Part shown: one piece after another, positions 1 through 8,400 of the stretch
Layout of the letters: every line of letters begins with the position of its first letter
How positions within the stretch are numbered: the stretch's first letter is position 1
NCBI GenBank assembly: GCA_029560815.1
Contig: JAKQKF010000136.1
Location: 1-32,770, forward strand
Length of the DNA stretch: 32,770 bases
Origin: a bacterium
GTDB taxonomy: Bacteria; KSB1; UBA2214
Direction of reading: 5' to 3'
Translations under genes and position numbers: made by a program
The notes under the pieces: generated by a model
Database searches by the model: none
What the model was told of the DNA's origin: nothing
Seen by the model: the letters and a program-made list of their open reading frames with translations, nothing else

Positions 1-5
1 GCGGG

Positions 6-1526
6 TCACTCCCCTCCTGAATCATCCCCCCGCTGTTGGTACCATACCTCGGGCCGCGTCTGCCAGCCGGTCAAGGGCCAGAACAGACAGGGCCGAGTAA
101 AGATTGTTTCGCCCTCTCCATACCCCCCCTTAATCTCCCGAACAAGCCAGTCGTCGTTGGTGATGATCACCTCAAATCGCCGCCTTGCCAGGGCGGTATC
201 GATCTCGTCAACCAGCCTCCTCCGTCCGGGTTCATCCTTTCCGCGCAAAACATCATCCAGGGCGCAGCGGTGCGCACAGCCGTTCTTGCCTGCCATGCGG
301 CTGAGATAACCATGGCTGGGGAACCAGACCTCCCCCTCCACCGCGGCGATGCGGCGCACGAGCGCCTCACCGGCCACCCGGTCTGCGGGGGCGGGCAGAT
401 GATGGCATGGATTGTAAAGCAGCAGCAGGAGTTGGAGCAGGGCGGCCGCCCAGGGCAGCAAAGGCCGCTCAGCCCGGGCGAACCAGCGCTGAACGGCCAG
501 TGCGAAGAGTATGGCCAGAGCAGCATGGGCCGGCATGGCGACGTTGTGAAAGGCCCCGGAGGGGACGCTCGCCAGCCAGGGACCGCCGATGAGCCCTGCC
601 GCCGCAGCCAGCCAGAAGAGCCGGGGCCCGTGTAACCGGCCGGGTCCGAGGAAAAGCGAGAACCCCGCAGCAAGGGTGGCGATGGGAAAGGGATTGAAGA
701 AATAGTCGATCCAGAAATGGTGGATCCGCCACAAGACCGGCGCATGCTGGCCGGGCAGATAGAAGAGGTAATAGAAGAGCCAGCCATCGCTTGCCCTCTG
801 CAGGGTCCAGAGGCCGCCGCCCAGGAGGATGAGCCAGACGGCGGGGACAAGCCATCGCCGCGGCCCCTCGCCGAAGAGAATCAACCAAACCATCACCGGC
901 AGGGTGATGATCAGGGCGGTCTGCTTGCAGAAAAAAGCAAGGACGAGCAGGATAGCCGCGCCGAGCCCCCCGGCGAGGGTGCGGCTGCACCGCAGCAGGT
1001 AGAGGCCGGCCAGCAGAGTCAGCAGAAAGAGAGAATCGACCCGCGCCAGGCCAAACCAGAAACCGCTGACCGGATAACTGGCCAGATAAAGCGTCCCCGC
1101 CAAAAGCCCGGCGTGACGGGATCCGCTCTCCCGGGCGGTCCACTGCCCGATGAGGAGCACGGTGAGCAGTAGGGCGAGGGTCGAGATGCCCCGCAACAGG
1201 GCCAGGCCGGGGCCGAAGAGGCGGCCGAGGAGGACAGCGAGATGGAAATAGAGCGGCGGATAGCTGAAGGGGGTGAAATCGAGAGCGGGCGGGCCGTAGA
1301 GCCTGCCGCCCTCGAGCAAGCGGTGGACATGATCGAGCATCCCCCCCTCCATCCACTCCAGCTCGAAGGGCCAGGGGATAAGACGCCAGGCCAGAAAGAG
1401 AAATGCAGCGAGGAAATAAAAGCCGGCGATCCAGAGGGCGGCGCCGGTCACCCTTCCTGCAAGGGTGCTCCGGAAAAACAACTCTCCTCCCGCGTCGGAA
1501 TCCGGCTGTTCCGGCGCAGGGTTCAT
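6..1526 (-). CDS. GT-C fold membrane glycosyltransferase (ArnT/GT39-like), 506 aa
   Basis: This is a polytopic inner-membrane protein with about ten hydrophobic segments, a first periplasmic loop right after TM1 (about residues 50-100) containing 'FSYPPLYFH', and a short soluble C-terminal part. That layout fits GT-C enzymes, which transfer a sugar from a polyprenyl-phosphate carrier on the outer face of the inner membrane. The usual paired acidic residues of loop 1 (DD/DE) are not obvious; 'ELEWMEGGMLD' sits in their place, so the catalytic acid is uncertain. The start ATG overlaps the upstream stop as ATGA, indicating translational coupling. It is the last complete gene in the run, and the stop lies 5 bp inside the window edge. 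The GT-C assignment rests on topology and loop position; acceptor and sugar are unknown. Confidence 0.72.
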   Translation of the reverse strand: MNPAPEQPDSDAGGELFFRSTLAGRVTGAALWIAGFYFLAAFLFLAWRLIPWPFELEWMEGGMLDHVHRLLEGGRLYGPPALDFTPFSYPPLYFHLAVLLGRLFGPGLALLRGISTLALLLTVLLIGQWTARESGSRHAGLLAGTLYLASYPVSGFWFGLARVDSLFLLTLLAGLYLLRCSRTLAGGLGAAILLVLAFFCKQTALIITLPVMVWLILFGEGPRRWLVPAVWLILLGGGLWTLQRASDGWLFYYLFYLPGQHAPVLWRIHHFWIDYFFNPFPIATLAAGFSLFLGPGRLHGPRLFWLAAAAGLIGGPWLASVPSGAFHNVAMPAHAALAILFALAVQRWFARAERPLLPWAAALLQLLLLLYNPCHHLPAPADRVAGEALVRRIAAVEGEVWFPSHGYLSRMAGKNGCAHRCALDDVLRGKDEPGRRRLVDEIDTALARRRFEVIITNDDWLVREIKGGYGEGETIFTRPCLFWPLTGWQTRPEVWYQQRGDDSGGE

Positions 1527-3079
1527 GGCCCGTTCCGCCTGAAGAGGAGCAGATTTTTGTCCCTGCGCAGGGGAAAGGTGCGAACGAGCTGAAAAGAGCC
1601 ATCCGCCTGCATGCGCTCGTAGAGGGCGCGATGGACAGGATCCATCCCCTCGTCGCCGGGTTCCTGCCGGTCGTTGAGCGCGATCCAGACCGGCCTCTGC
1701 GCCAGGATAAAATCGGCATAGCCGGCGAAATCCCCGCTCTTCCAGAAGCCCGGGATCTGCTTGCTGGTGAGCCCGATCATGTCGATGACGGGCAGATTGG
1801 AGTACCAGCCGATGGCGCCGATCTCATTGACCACCAGTTTCTCCCCCGGCCGGGCGTGCTCGCGGAGCCAGAGTCCGACAGCGCGGTGGGGCCGGCTGTG
1901 CATGGCGGGATTGATTTTCTCCCCGCTCGCCAACTCCTCATCGGCATAATAAAAGGTGACCAGGTTGAAGAGGATGGGCAGGCTCAGCCAGAGCCACAGG
2001 CGCCTCCCCTTGTCGCTGCGCCGCTGCAGGGCGCTGGCAAATGCCTGCACCCCGGCCCAGGCGAAGAGGCCGAGCACCGGCAGGGCCGGCACGTAAAAGC
2101 GGCCGAAGCTCATCCAGTCCGAGCCGCTGAACCAGATGAAAAAGAGCAGGCAGCCGAGCACAGCGGCGGGTGCGAGATCGCGGCGGCTGTACTGGAAAAG
2201 GAGATAAAACAGGGCGAAGATCAGAACCCACTCGTTCCAGGCGAAGCTCTGGTAGAGATAGTTGATGAAGGTCTGGGTGTGCCACATGGCATAGTGCAAA
2301 AGACCCCAGTGGGTCTTGATCTTGGCGAAGAAGGTATTGGGCAGCAGGGCGCCGTAATAGTGCCAGCGCCACAGGGTGGTGAGGGCGAGGCCGGCTGCCG
2401 GGAGGAGAGGATAGAGCCACCACTTCCCTGCGCCTTGCCCTCCACTGCGCTTGACAGGCAGGCGCTGCAGAAAGCCCATGACTCCTGCCTTCCCCTCCTG
2501 CCAGCCTGGCCACACACAGAGGGCCAGGGGCAGGATGAAAAGCATCCCCTCCGGCCGGGTGATAAGCAGGGTGGTGCACACCAGAGCGGCGCGGCCCGGC
2601 TTTTTTTGTACAAGAAACCAGATCAGCAGGAGCAGCTGCAGGGTGTAAAATAGCGTCTCCAGTCCCGAGACGGCATAATAGACAAATCCGGTGCAGGTGG
2701 CGAGCCAGGCCCCGAAGAGCAGGACGACCGGCCCGGAGGCGCGGAAATGGCGGCGGAGCAGCAGCATGGCCAGGAGGAGGATGCCGAGGCCGCAGCCCGC
2801 GCCGATGAGCTTGGAGGCCGCTTCTGCGTCCCATCCCATGGCGATGGCTGGTGAGAGCAGCAGGACCCAGAGCAGGTTGCTATAGCCCTCCACCCTTTCG
2901 CCGGGATTGAAGACCAGGCCGTGCCCTTCGACGAAATGGCGGGCGTAGCGGTAGCTGATAAAAGCGTCGTCGAGCGTGGCGGGCCAGAGCGTGGCCGCCA
3001 GCAGGGCGAAGAGCAGAAGGAGCGCCAGCACGCCGGTTGTGAACCCGGACGGCCGGCGGAGTAGGGCGTGTAGTTTCAC
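1523..3079 (-). CDS. GT-C fold membrane glycosyltransferase, 518 aa
   Basis: Polytopic membrane protein with one N-terminal TM (about residues 15-32), then a periplasmic loop with the acidic pair D37-D38 in 'TLDDAFISYRYARHF' and 'NPGERVEGYSNLLW', a motif common in GT39/ArnT-like enzymes. The C-terminal third is a soluble domain ('GEKLVVNEIGAIGWYSN') resembling the extracytoplasmic domain of this family. I chose a GTG start at 3079 that overlaps the upstream stop as GTGA; the open frame continues upstream to 3982, but that stretch is only a shadow of the neighbouring gene. It is likely a lipid-linked sugar transferase acting in the periplasm. Substrate cannot be read from sequence. It is translationally coupled to both neighbours, so the three GT-C genes probably act together. 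Confidence 0.78.
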   Translation of the reverse strand: MKLHALLRRPSGFTTGVLALLLLFALLAATLWPATLDDAFISYRYARHFVEGHGLVFNPGERVEGYSNLLWVLLLSPAIAMGWDAEAASKLIGAGCGLGILLLAMLLLRRHFRASGPVVLLFGAWLATCTGFVYYAVSGLETLFYTLQLLLLIWFLVQKKPGRAALVCTTLLITRPEGMLFILPLALCVWPGWQEGKAGVMGFLQRLPVKRSGGQGAGKWWLYPLLPAAGLALTTLWRWHYYGALLPNTFFAKIKTHWGLLHYAMWHTQTFINYLYQSFAWNEWVLIFALFYLLFQYSRRDLAPAAVLGCLLFFIWFSGSDWMSFGRFYVPALPVLGLFAWAGVQAFASALQRRSDKGRRLWLWLSLPILFNLVTFYYADEELASGEKINPAMHSRPHRAVGLWLREHARPGEKLVVNEIGAIGWYSNLPVIDMIGLTSKQIPGFWKSGDFAGYADFILAQRPVWIALNDRQEPGDEGMDPVHRALYERMQADGSFQLVRTFPLRRDKNLLLFRRNGP

Positions 3080-4335
3080 TGGACCATCTTGAGGAAAGTT
3101 TCCCGCATCGAATAGCGGAGATTGTGCAGATCGCTGAAAGGCCAGCGCCGCCGGTCGTTGCTGTCGTACTGGAGCGTTGAGCGGTAGACCGGCTGGGTGA
3201 AACAGGCCTGCACCTCGCCGTTGATGTGGAGATAGGAGAAGAGCAGGAGCGCCGCCATGATGATGATCTGCGGCCGCAGCCGCGGAGCGTCCGCCAGCAG
3301 CCGCCGGATGGCCAGCACGGTCATGGCCGCGACCGCGAGGGTCGGCACGCCCAGGAGGCGCGGTGAGGCGTCGAGCATGTTCGGCAGGGCGGCGATGCCG
3401 GCAAAAGTCAGGAGCAGAGCGCTGCCGCGGCTGCAGAGCTGCAGCGTTACGCGCCGTTTCCAGATCATCCCGGCCAGCAGGCCGAGTAAAACGAGCATCA
3501 GGAGCGCGGTCAGCCAGCTCGGCATGAGAAAAAGCGGGTAGAGCGTCGAGAGCAGCGCCTCGAAATAGCGGATCAGCATGCCGGCGATCCCCGCCAGCGG
3601 CCTCTCCGCCACCCAGGGATTTTCCGAAAAGCCCCTCTCCCCCACCGTGCGGGCGCCGAGGACGACCGCGCGCCAGACGAAATAGGCCACCCAGAGCAGC
3701 AGATGGGGCAGCAGCAGCCCCAGGGCCTGCCGGCGCGGCAGCGGCGCCATGATGATCAGCCAGGCGGCAATGAGCAGGGGTAAAGTGACGCTGATCTCCT
3801 TGCTGCCATAGGCCAGCATGGCCATGAAGAGGGAGAGCCCCACCCTGCCGGCGCGGCGCCGCGGCTGCGCTGCCGCCGACTGCACAAGATAAAAGGCGGC
3901 GAGCATAAAAACAAGGGCAAAAAGATCGATCTGCGCCGAAATCCAGGTGATGACCGCCCCGTTGCCGGGCAAGGCCAGCCAAAGCAGGGCGCAGAGCAGC
4001 GCCGGCAGGGCACTGGCCTTAAAACCGCGCAGAATGCGCTGGTAGATCCCGACCACGATCGCGGCGAGGAGGAGGTTGACCAGATGGTACCCCCAGGCCG
4101 CTCCGCCGAAGAGGAGATGCTCGCCGGTGAAAAAGAAATTGATCAGTGGCCGGTAAAAGCGTTCCGACCACGGCTCGCTCCACTTGCTCATCAGTTCGGC
4201 CAGCGGCCACTTTTTGATGAGCAGGAGATCGTCATAGGTCAAGCCGAACGAGAGTGTTCCACCGTAAAGCGCCGCGACCAGAAGGGCGCCCAGCCACCAC
4301 CCGCTTCCCCGCCTGCCTTCAAGCCACTTTTCCAT
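3076..4335 (-). CDS. GT-C fold membrane glycosyltransferase (PMT/TMTC-like), 419 aa
   Basis: A membrane protein with about ten TM segments. Loop 1 carries the acidic pair in 'GLTYDDLLLIKKWP' followed by 'FYRPLINFFF', a pattern seen in PMT/TMTC-type (protein O-mannosyltransferase-like) GT-C proteins. Many TMTC-like proteins continue into TPR repeats; this one stops after the membrane part and a short tail, so it is the minimal version. The ATG at 4335 lies 18 bp after the stop of the PorV-like gene, with only a weak ribosome site. The downstream gene starts within its stop codon (GTGA). A role in periplasmic glycosylation of protein or glycan is inferred. GT-C membership is moderately sure; the acceptor is unknown. 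Confidence 0.72.
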   Translation of the reverse strand: MEKWLEGRRGSGWWLGALLVAALYGGTLSFGLTYDDLLLIKKWPLAELMSKWSEPWSERFYRPLINFFFTGEHLLFGGAAWGYHLVNLLLAAIVVGIYQRILRGFKASALPALLCALLWLALPGNGAVITWISAQIDLFALVFMLAAFYLVQSAAAQPRRRAGRVGLSLFMAMLAYGSKEISVTLPLLIAAWLIIMAPLPRRQALGLLLPHLLLWVAYFVWRAVVLGARTVGERGFSENPWVAERPLAGIAGMLIRYFEALLSTLYPLFLMPSWLTALLMLVLLGLLAGMIWKRRVTLQLCSRGSALLLTFAGIAALPNMLDASPRLLGVPTLAVAAMTVLAIRRLLADAPRLRPQIIIMAALLLFSYLHINGEVQACFTQPVYRSTLQYDSNDRRRWPFSDLHNLRYSMRETFLKMVQ

Positions 4336-4353
4336 ATCCGTCCGGATTCCCGC

Positions 4354-5388
4354 TTACAGGTGAAAGGCCCCGGTGATGCGGTGCGAATTGCCGAGGTCGC
4401 TGCCGACAAAGGCGTAATCGAGGCTGAATCCCGCCAGGTTGAGGCCGGCCCCCGCGGTGAGTTCGCTGCGATAGTAGCCGCCCCGCACGCTGAGGAGGTT
4501 GAAGAATTTGAGCTCCGCGCCGGCGCAGTTGCCCTCCTCGTTCCAGAAGAGCCGGTCGTAGGCCGCGGTGATGCGCATGCGCAGCGCCGGCAGGGTATGG
4601 GAAAGGGCAACGCCCGCCTGCAGACCGCGGGCGATCTCGTCCTTGTGATTTGAGGCCGTATTCCAGCTCATCTGCGTGCGCGAGAGATCGCGGATAGAGG
4701 CTCCCAGACTCAGCCAGGTGCGCGGCTCGGGCTCGTCCACCCAGCCGGGCATGAACCGCACCAGCACACCCGCATCCAGGCCCTGGCCGCTGCCGGTATA
4801 GCTGTCGAGGGCCTGATGAATATATTTTCCGGTCACCCCGAAGGCGATCTCGGTGGGGATGACGGTGCCGGCGATATCGCCGCCGACGGCCAGATCCAGG
4901 AGCATGCTGCGGCGAAAGGTCAAAAAGAGGGCATCCTCCCGGTCGGCGAACCAGCCCGTGGCCTCGCCGGTGGAGCGGTTGACGCCGGTCGTGTAGCGGT
5001 CATAGCGGCTGCCGAGCAGGGCGTCATAGCGGGGGATGTCATCGACGCCGAGGCGGATCCAGTTGATGCTGACGCTGGTCTGCGCGTTGAAAGCCAGATG
5101 GGCCCCGGCTGTGTTGTACTGCGCCAGCCCCGCAAACATCGGCATGTGCTCGACCTGGAGAGCCAGCGCCCCCCCCGCCACAGCTCCTGCCGGATTCCAG
5201 TAACTGGCGCTGGCGTCGTTGGCGACGGCGACATAAGCCCCGCCCATCGCCATGGCCCTTGCCCCCACGCCGATGCGGGTAAAGTCCGCCGCGTAATCGC
5301 CCGCCCGCACGGTGGTCACGCCCAGAAAAATCAGAGCCAGAAAAAGCGGTCTGCCGATGCGCTCTCTGAAAGGAGTTGTCGTTGCCAT
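4354..5388 (-). CDS. PorV/PorQ-family outer-membrane beta-barrel protein
   Basis: 344 aa with an N-terminal signal peptide ('LFLALIFLGVTTVRA'). Directly after cleavage comes the family hallmark 'FTRIGVGARAMAMGGAYVA', then 'ANDASASYWNPAGA', diagnostic of the PorV/PorQ (UPF0164) family. The rest alternates polar and hydrophobic residues as in a FadL-like beta barrel and ends in 'GAFHL', a typical outer-membrane aromatic-hydrophobic end. In T9SS bacteria PorV carries cargo to the sortase PorU, and porU and porV are adjacent in Porphyromonas gingivalis. Here it lies 18 bp downstream of a PorU-like C25 peptidase, the same arrangement. Its family is clear; whether it is a functional PorV or a PorQ-like relative cannot be decided by reading. 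Confidence 0.85.
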   Translation of the reverse strand: MATTTPFRERIGRPLFLALIFLGVTTVRAGDYAADFTRIGVGARAMAMGGAYVAVANDASASYWNPAGAVAGGALALQVEHMPMFAGLAQYNTAGAHLAFNAQTSVSINWIRLGVDDIPRYDALLGSRYDRYTTGVNRSTGEATGWFADREDALFLTFRRSMLLDLAVGGDIAGTVIPTEIAFGVTGKYIHQALDSYTGSGQGLDAGVLVRFMPGWVDEPEPRTWLSLGASIRDLSRTQMSWNTASNHKDEIARGLQAGVALSHTLPALRMRITAAYDRLFWNEEGNCAGAELKFFNLLSVRGGYYRSELTAGAGLNLAGFSLDYAFVGSDLGNSHRITGAFHL

Positions 5389-5406
5389 GCGCGAAGCCCT
5401 TTCTCC

Positions 5407-8400
5407 CTACTGCAATTTGGCCATTTTTTCGATACGTTCAATGCGCTGCTCGCCCTGTTCGGCGATGAATTTCAGATAGTAGACGCCGTTGGCGACCTGG
5501 TTGCCATCGTCATCCGTGCCATCCCAGTCGACCTCCATGTAGCCGGTCACACCCTGCAGCTCAAAACTGCGGATGAGCCGCCCGGAGACCGTATAGATGG
5601 CCAGCCGGGTACGATTGGCGGTCTCGGATAAATTGAAGGCGATTGTGGTCTCCTCGTGGAAGGGATTCGGATGGTTGGCCAGGCTGACCAGATCGAAAAT
5701 CCCCTCGACGTGAAAGGCCGCCTCCAGCTGCGCGGCGTTGCTGTTGATATCCATCACCTCGATCTGCAGTGTATGGCTGCCGGTCTCGAGGGTCGGTGCA
5801 AAAGTCAGGGTGAGCGAACGCCGCGCATCAGAGTTCTGAAAAAGGGTGTAATCGTCCGCATCGACCTGCTGATGATCGAGCAGCACACGGATGCCGGCTC
5901 CGGCCAGATCAAAACCGGTCGCATCTTCCATATAGGCTGAAAAGAGGGGATTGCGCGAAACCACATCCCCGTCGGCAAAGTTCTGCCCGCCGACGCTGAG
6001 GGTGATTACCGGCGCTTCGGCATCCTGGCTGGCCAGGAGGCTGAAAGCGCGCAGGGTGGGCGGCAGTGAGGCCGAGACCATCCCCTGCGTGGAATCGATC
6101 ACCGACTTGAGCCCGTGCCAGGTATTGGATCGGCTGTTCCAGCCATAGATGCGCAGACTCCCGTTGCGAACCAGCGCCCGGTTACCGGCATCCTCCGGAT
6201 CGAAAAGCGCGACCACCCCGATCTCCTTGCCGGGCGCCAGCGAAGTGTCCGCAAAACTGAAGCCATAAAGCACATGGCTGGAGGAGAAGCGGAACTTGAC
6301 CGGCAGCAGTCCGGACCAGGCCGCCGCGCGGGTCTGGGTTTCATCCCACCCCTGGCTCCAGTTCAGCATCGCCGTCTGGGAGAGCGCCCCGGCCGGGATG
6401 TCTATATAGCCGTTGCTCTCGGGCAGGTAGAGGGGACCGTTGCTGCCGGTCGCGGTGGTGACGATTCTGGAGACCGCCAGAGTGATATTGTTGTTCTCGT
6501 TGCTCTCCTCCACCTGATTGTCGGCATCGGACTGGAACCAGAACTTGCGTTCTCCCGCATTGGGCGTATTCCAGAGGATCGTCAGCACGGAATCGCTGTT
6601 GGCAGGCAGCGATGCCACCTGCAGCTTTTCGCCCACCGGTTTGTACGTCGAGGCGTTCACGCCCTCCGTCACCAGGACGCGGAAGGGACCGGAGGGTTTG
6701 TCGCCGCCGTTCTTGATACGAAAATCGATGCGGGTCTGGGCCCCGTAGATCCTGATCGACGTAGGATCGATCGAGATGTCGGGACGGAATCCGACGGTGG
6801 CATAGCTGATCGTGCCGACGATCTTTTCGCCGTTGCCCGCCGTCACCACACTCTGGTAGTAGACGCGCGAGCCCTCGTTCTGCTTGCGGCCTTCGGGCGT
6901 TCGCCAGGCGCCGTCGCTTTGGCGCACCAGGGCGATGTTCTGCCATTCGACTGCATTGGTGGAGAGATTGAGGGTCACAGCCGCCACTCCGCCGCGGCTG
7001 CGCAGGGCGGTCTCATCGACGGTCACCGTAAAATAAAAGGGCTCCTGGTGAACCGGGGGCAGGGGATCGGTGCCGATCTGCACCATGGCATGACCCGCCA
7101 CCGAAATCGTCGCTGCCGCAGCCGCATCCTCCTGCGCATTATAGGCAAAGACCCGGACTGTCGCTTCGCCGGTTCTCCAGAGCGCGATATTTTCGCTGGT
7201 CAAGGTGAAAAGATCGCACGCCCAGGCGCCGTTCTGCAGGGGCACCACCTTGCGCGCCAGAACAGAATCGGCTTCGTTGGCGAGCGTCACCACGGCGCTG
7301 CCCGAGGTGATCCTCTCCGCTTTGCCGCTGACCTGGATGGTCTCGCCCACCAGGTAGGCGCTCCGGGAGGGTTCAATGGTGACCTCCTCTTCCGAGAGGT
7401 GAAAATTCAGGCCGGGATCTCCAAGCAGGACGAAATGGCGGAGATTGTCCCAATAGCCATTGGTCCTTTCAACCAGAAAAAGCTTGCCAAGGGTGACAAT
7501 CTCGCCCATGCGCCGTGCTTCAGCGGCGAAGATGGCGTTGAAAAGGGCGATATCGAGGTAATAGTCGCCGTCGGCTGAAGCCTTGGCCGCAGAACCAAAG
7601 TGGGCCACGGCGCCGCGGTCACGCGCGAGCACCAGCTCCATCCCTAGCGAGGGCATCTCGGGATTGTCAAAATGGCCGACGAAACAGGTCATGCTAAAGA
7701 CGGCGGGATAGCGGTTCCTGTTGTTGAGACGCTTGACATCCTCGATCTTGAACAATTCGTTGTCGAAATAGACTCCGCCGCCGCCGTGTCCGATGAAATT
7801 GACCAGGCTCTGGCCTGTATTGATCATTTCGGCGAGGGTCTCGGTGTTGCCGTAATGGATCGATCCCTGCAGGGTGGTCAGCCGGTTGACTGTGATCCGT
7901 TTGGGCGTGTATCTGGCGACCAGCTCGTTGGCGTCGCGGATGAAACGCCCGCCGTCGCCTTCGGCATAAACCATGCCGATGCTGCGGCGCCACTCATCGA
8001 TGACCGGCTGCTGTTCATAATCGATCGTTTTCCGGACCATGATATCCGCCTGGTCGGCGCTGCTGACGGGGAAACGGCCGATGTAAAGATCGGGCAGAAT
8101 GTCGTTGCCGCTGACGGCGACCAGGGCGTTGTCCGATGAAGTCATGCCCCAGGAGTTGGTATAGACCATGAGGGTCGGGACGTAGCTCTTGAGATTGAGC
8201 TTCTCGGCCGCCCGTTTGTTCATGTAGTGGGTGGTCGTGCCGAAGAGCAGCACGTAGAGGGGGGCGGGACGCGTCCAGTTGAAATAGGCGTAGGAGATAA
8301 AGTCGCGCAGGGCATTGGGATCATAGATGCCGTCGTTGAACTCGTCATAGACATCCTGGATGTCGACCACAGCCGTGCGCAGCCCCTCAGCGGCGCGGTG

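Noticed and set aside
1403..2653. Plus-strand ORF of 416 codons opposite the GT-C genes
   Set aside because: Shadow; rich in Pro, Gly and Glu with no motif, and it crosses a coupled gene junction on the other strand.
3080..3982. N-terminal extension of the 518-aa GT-C gene
   Set aside because: The frame is open, but it reads as an alternate-frame shadow of the upstream GT-C gene; GTG at 3079 overlapping the stop is the natural start.
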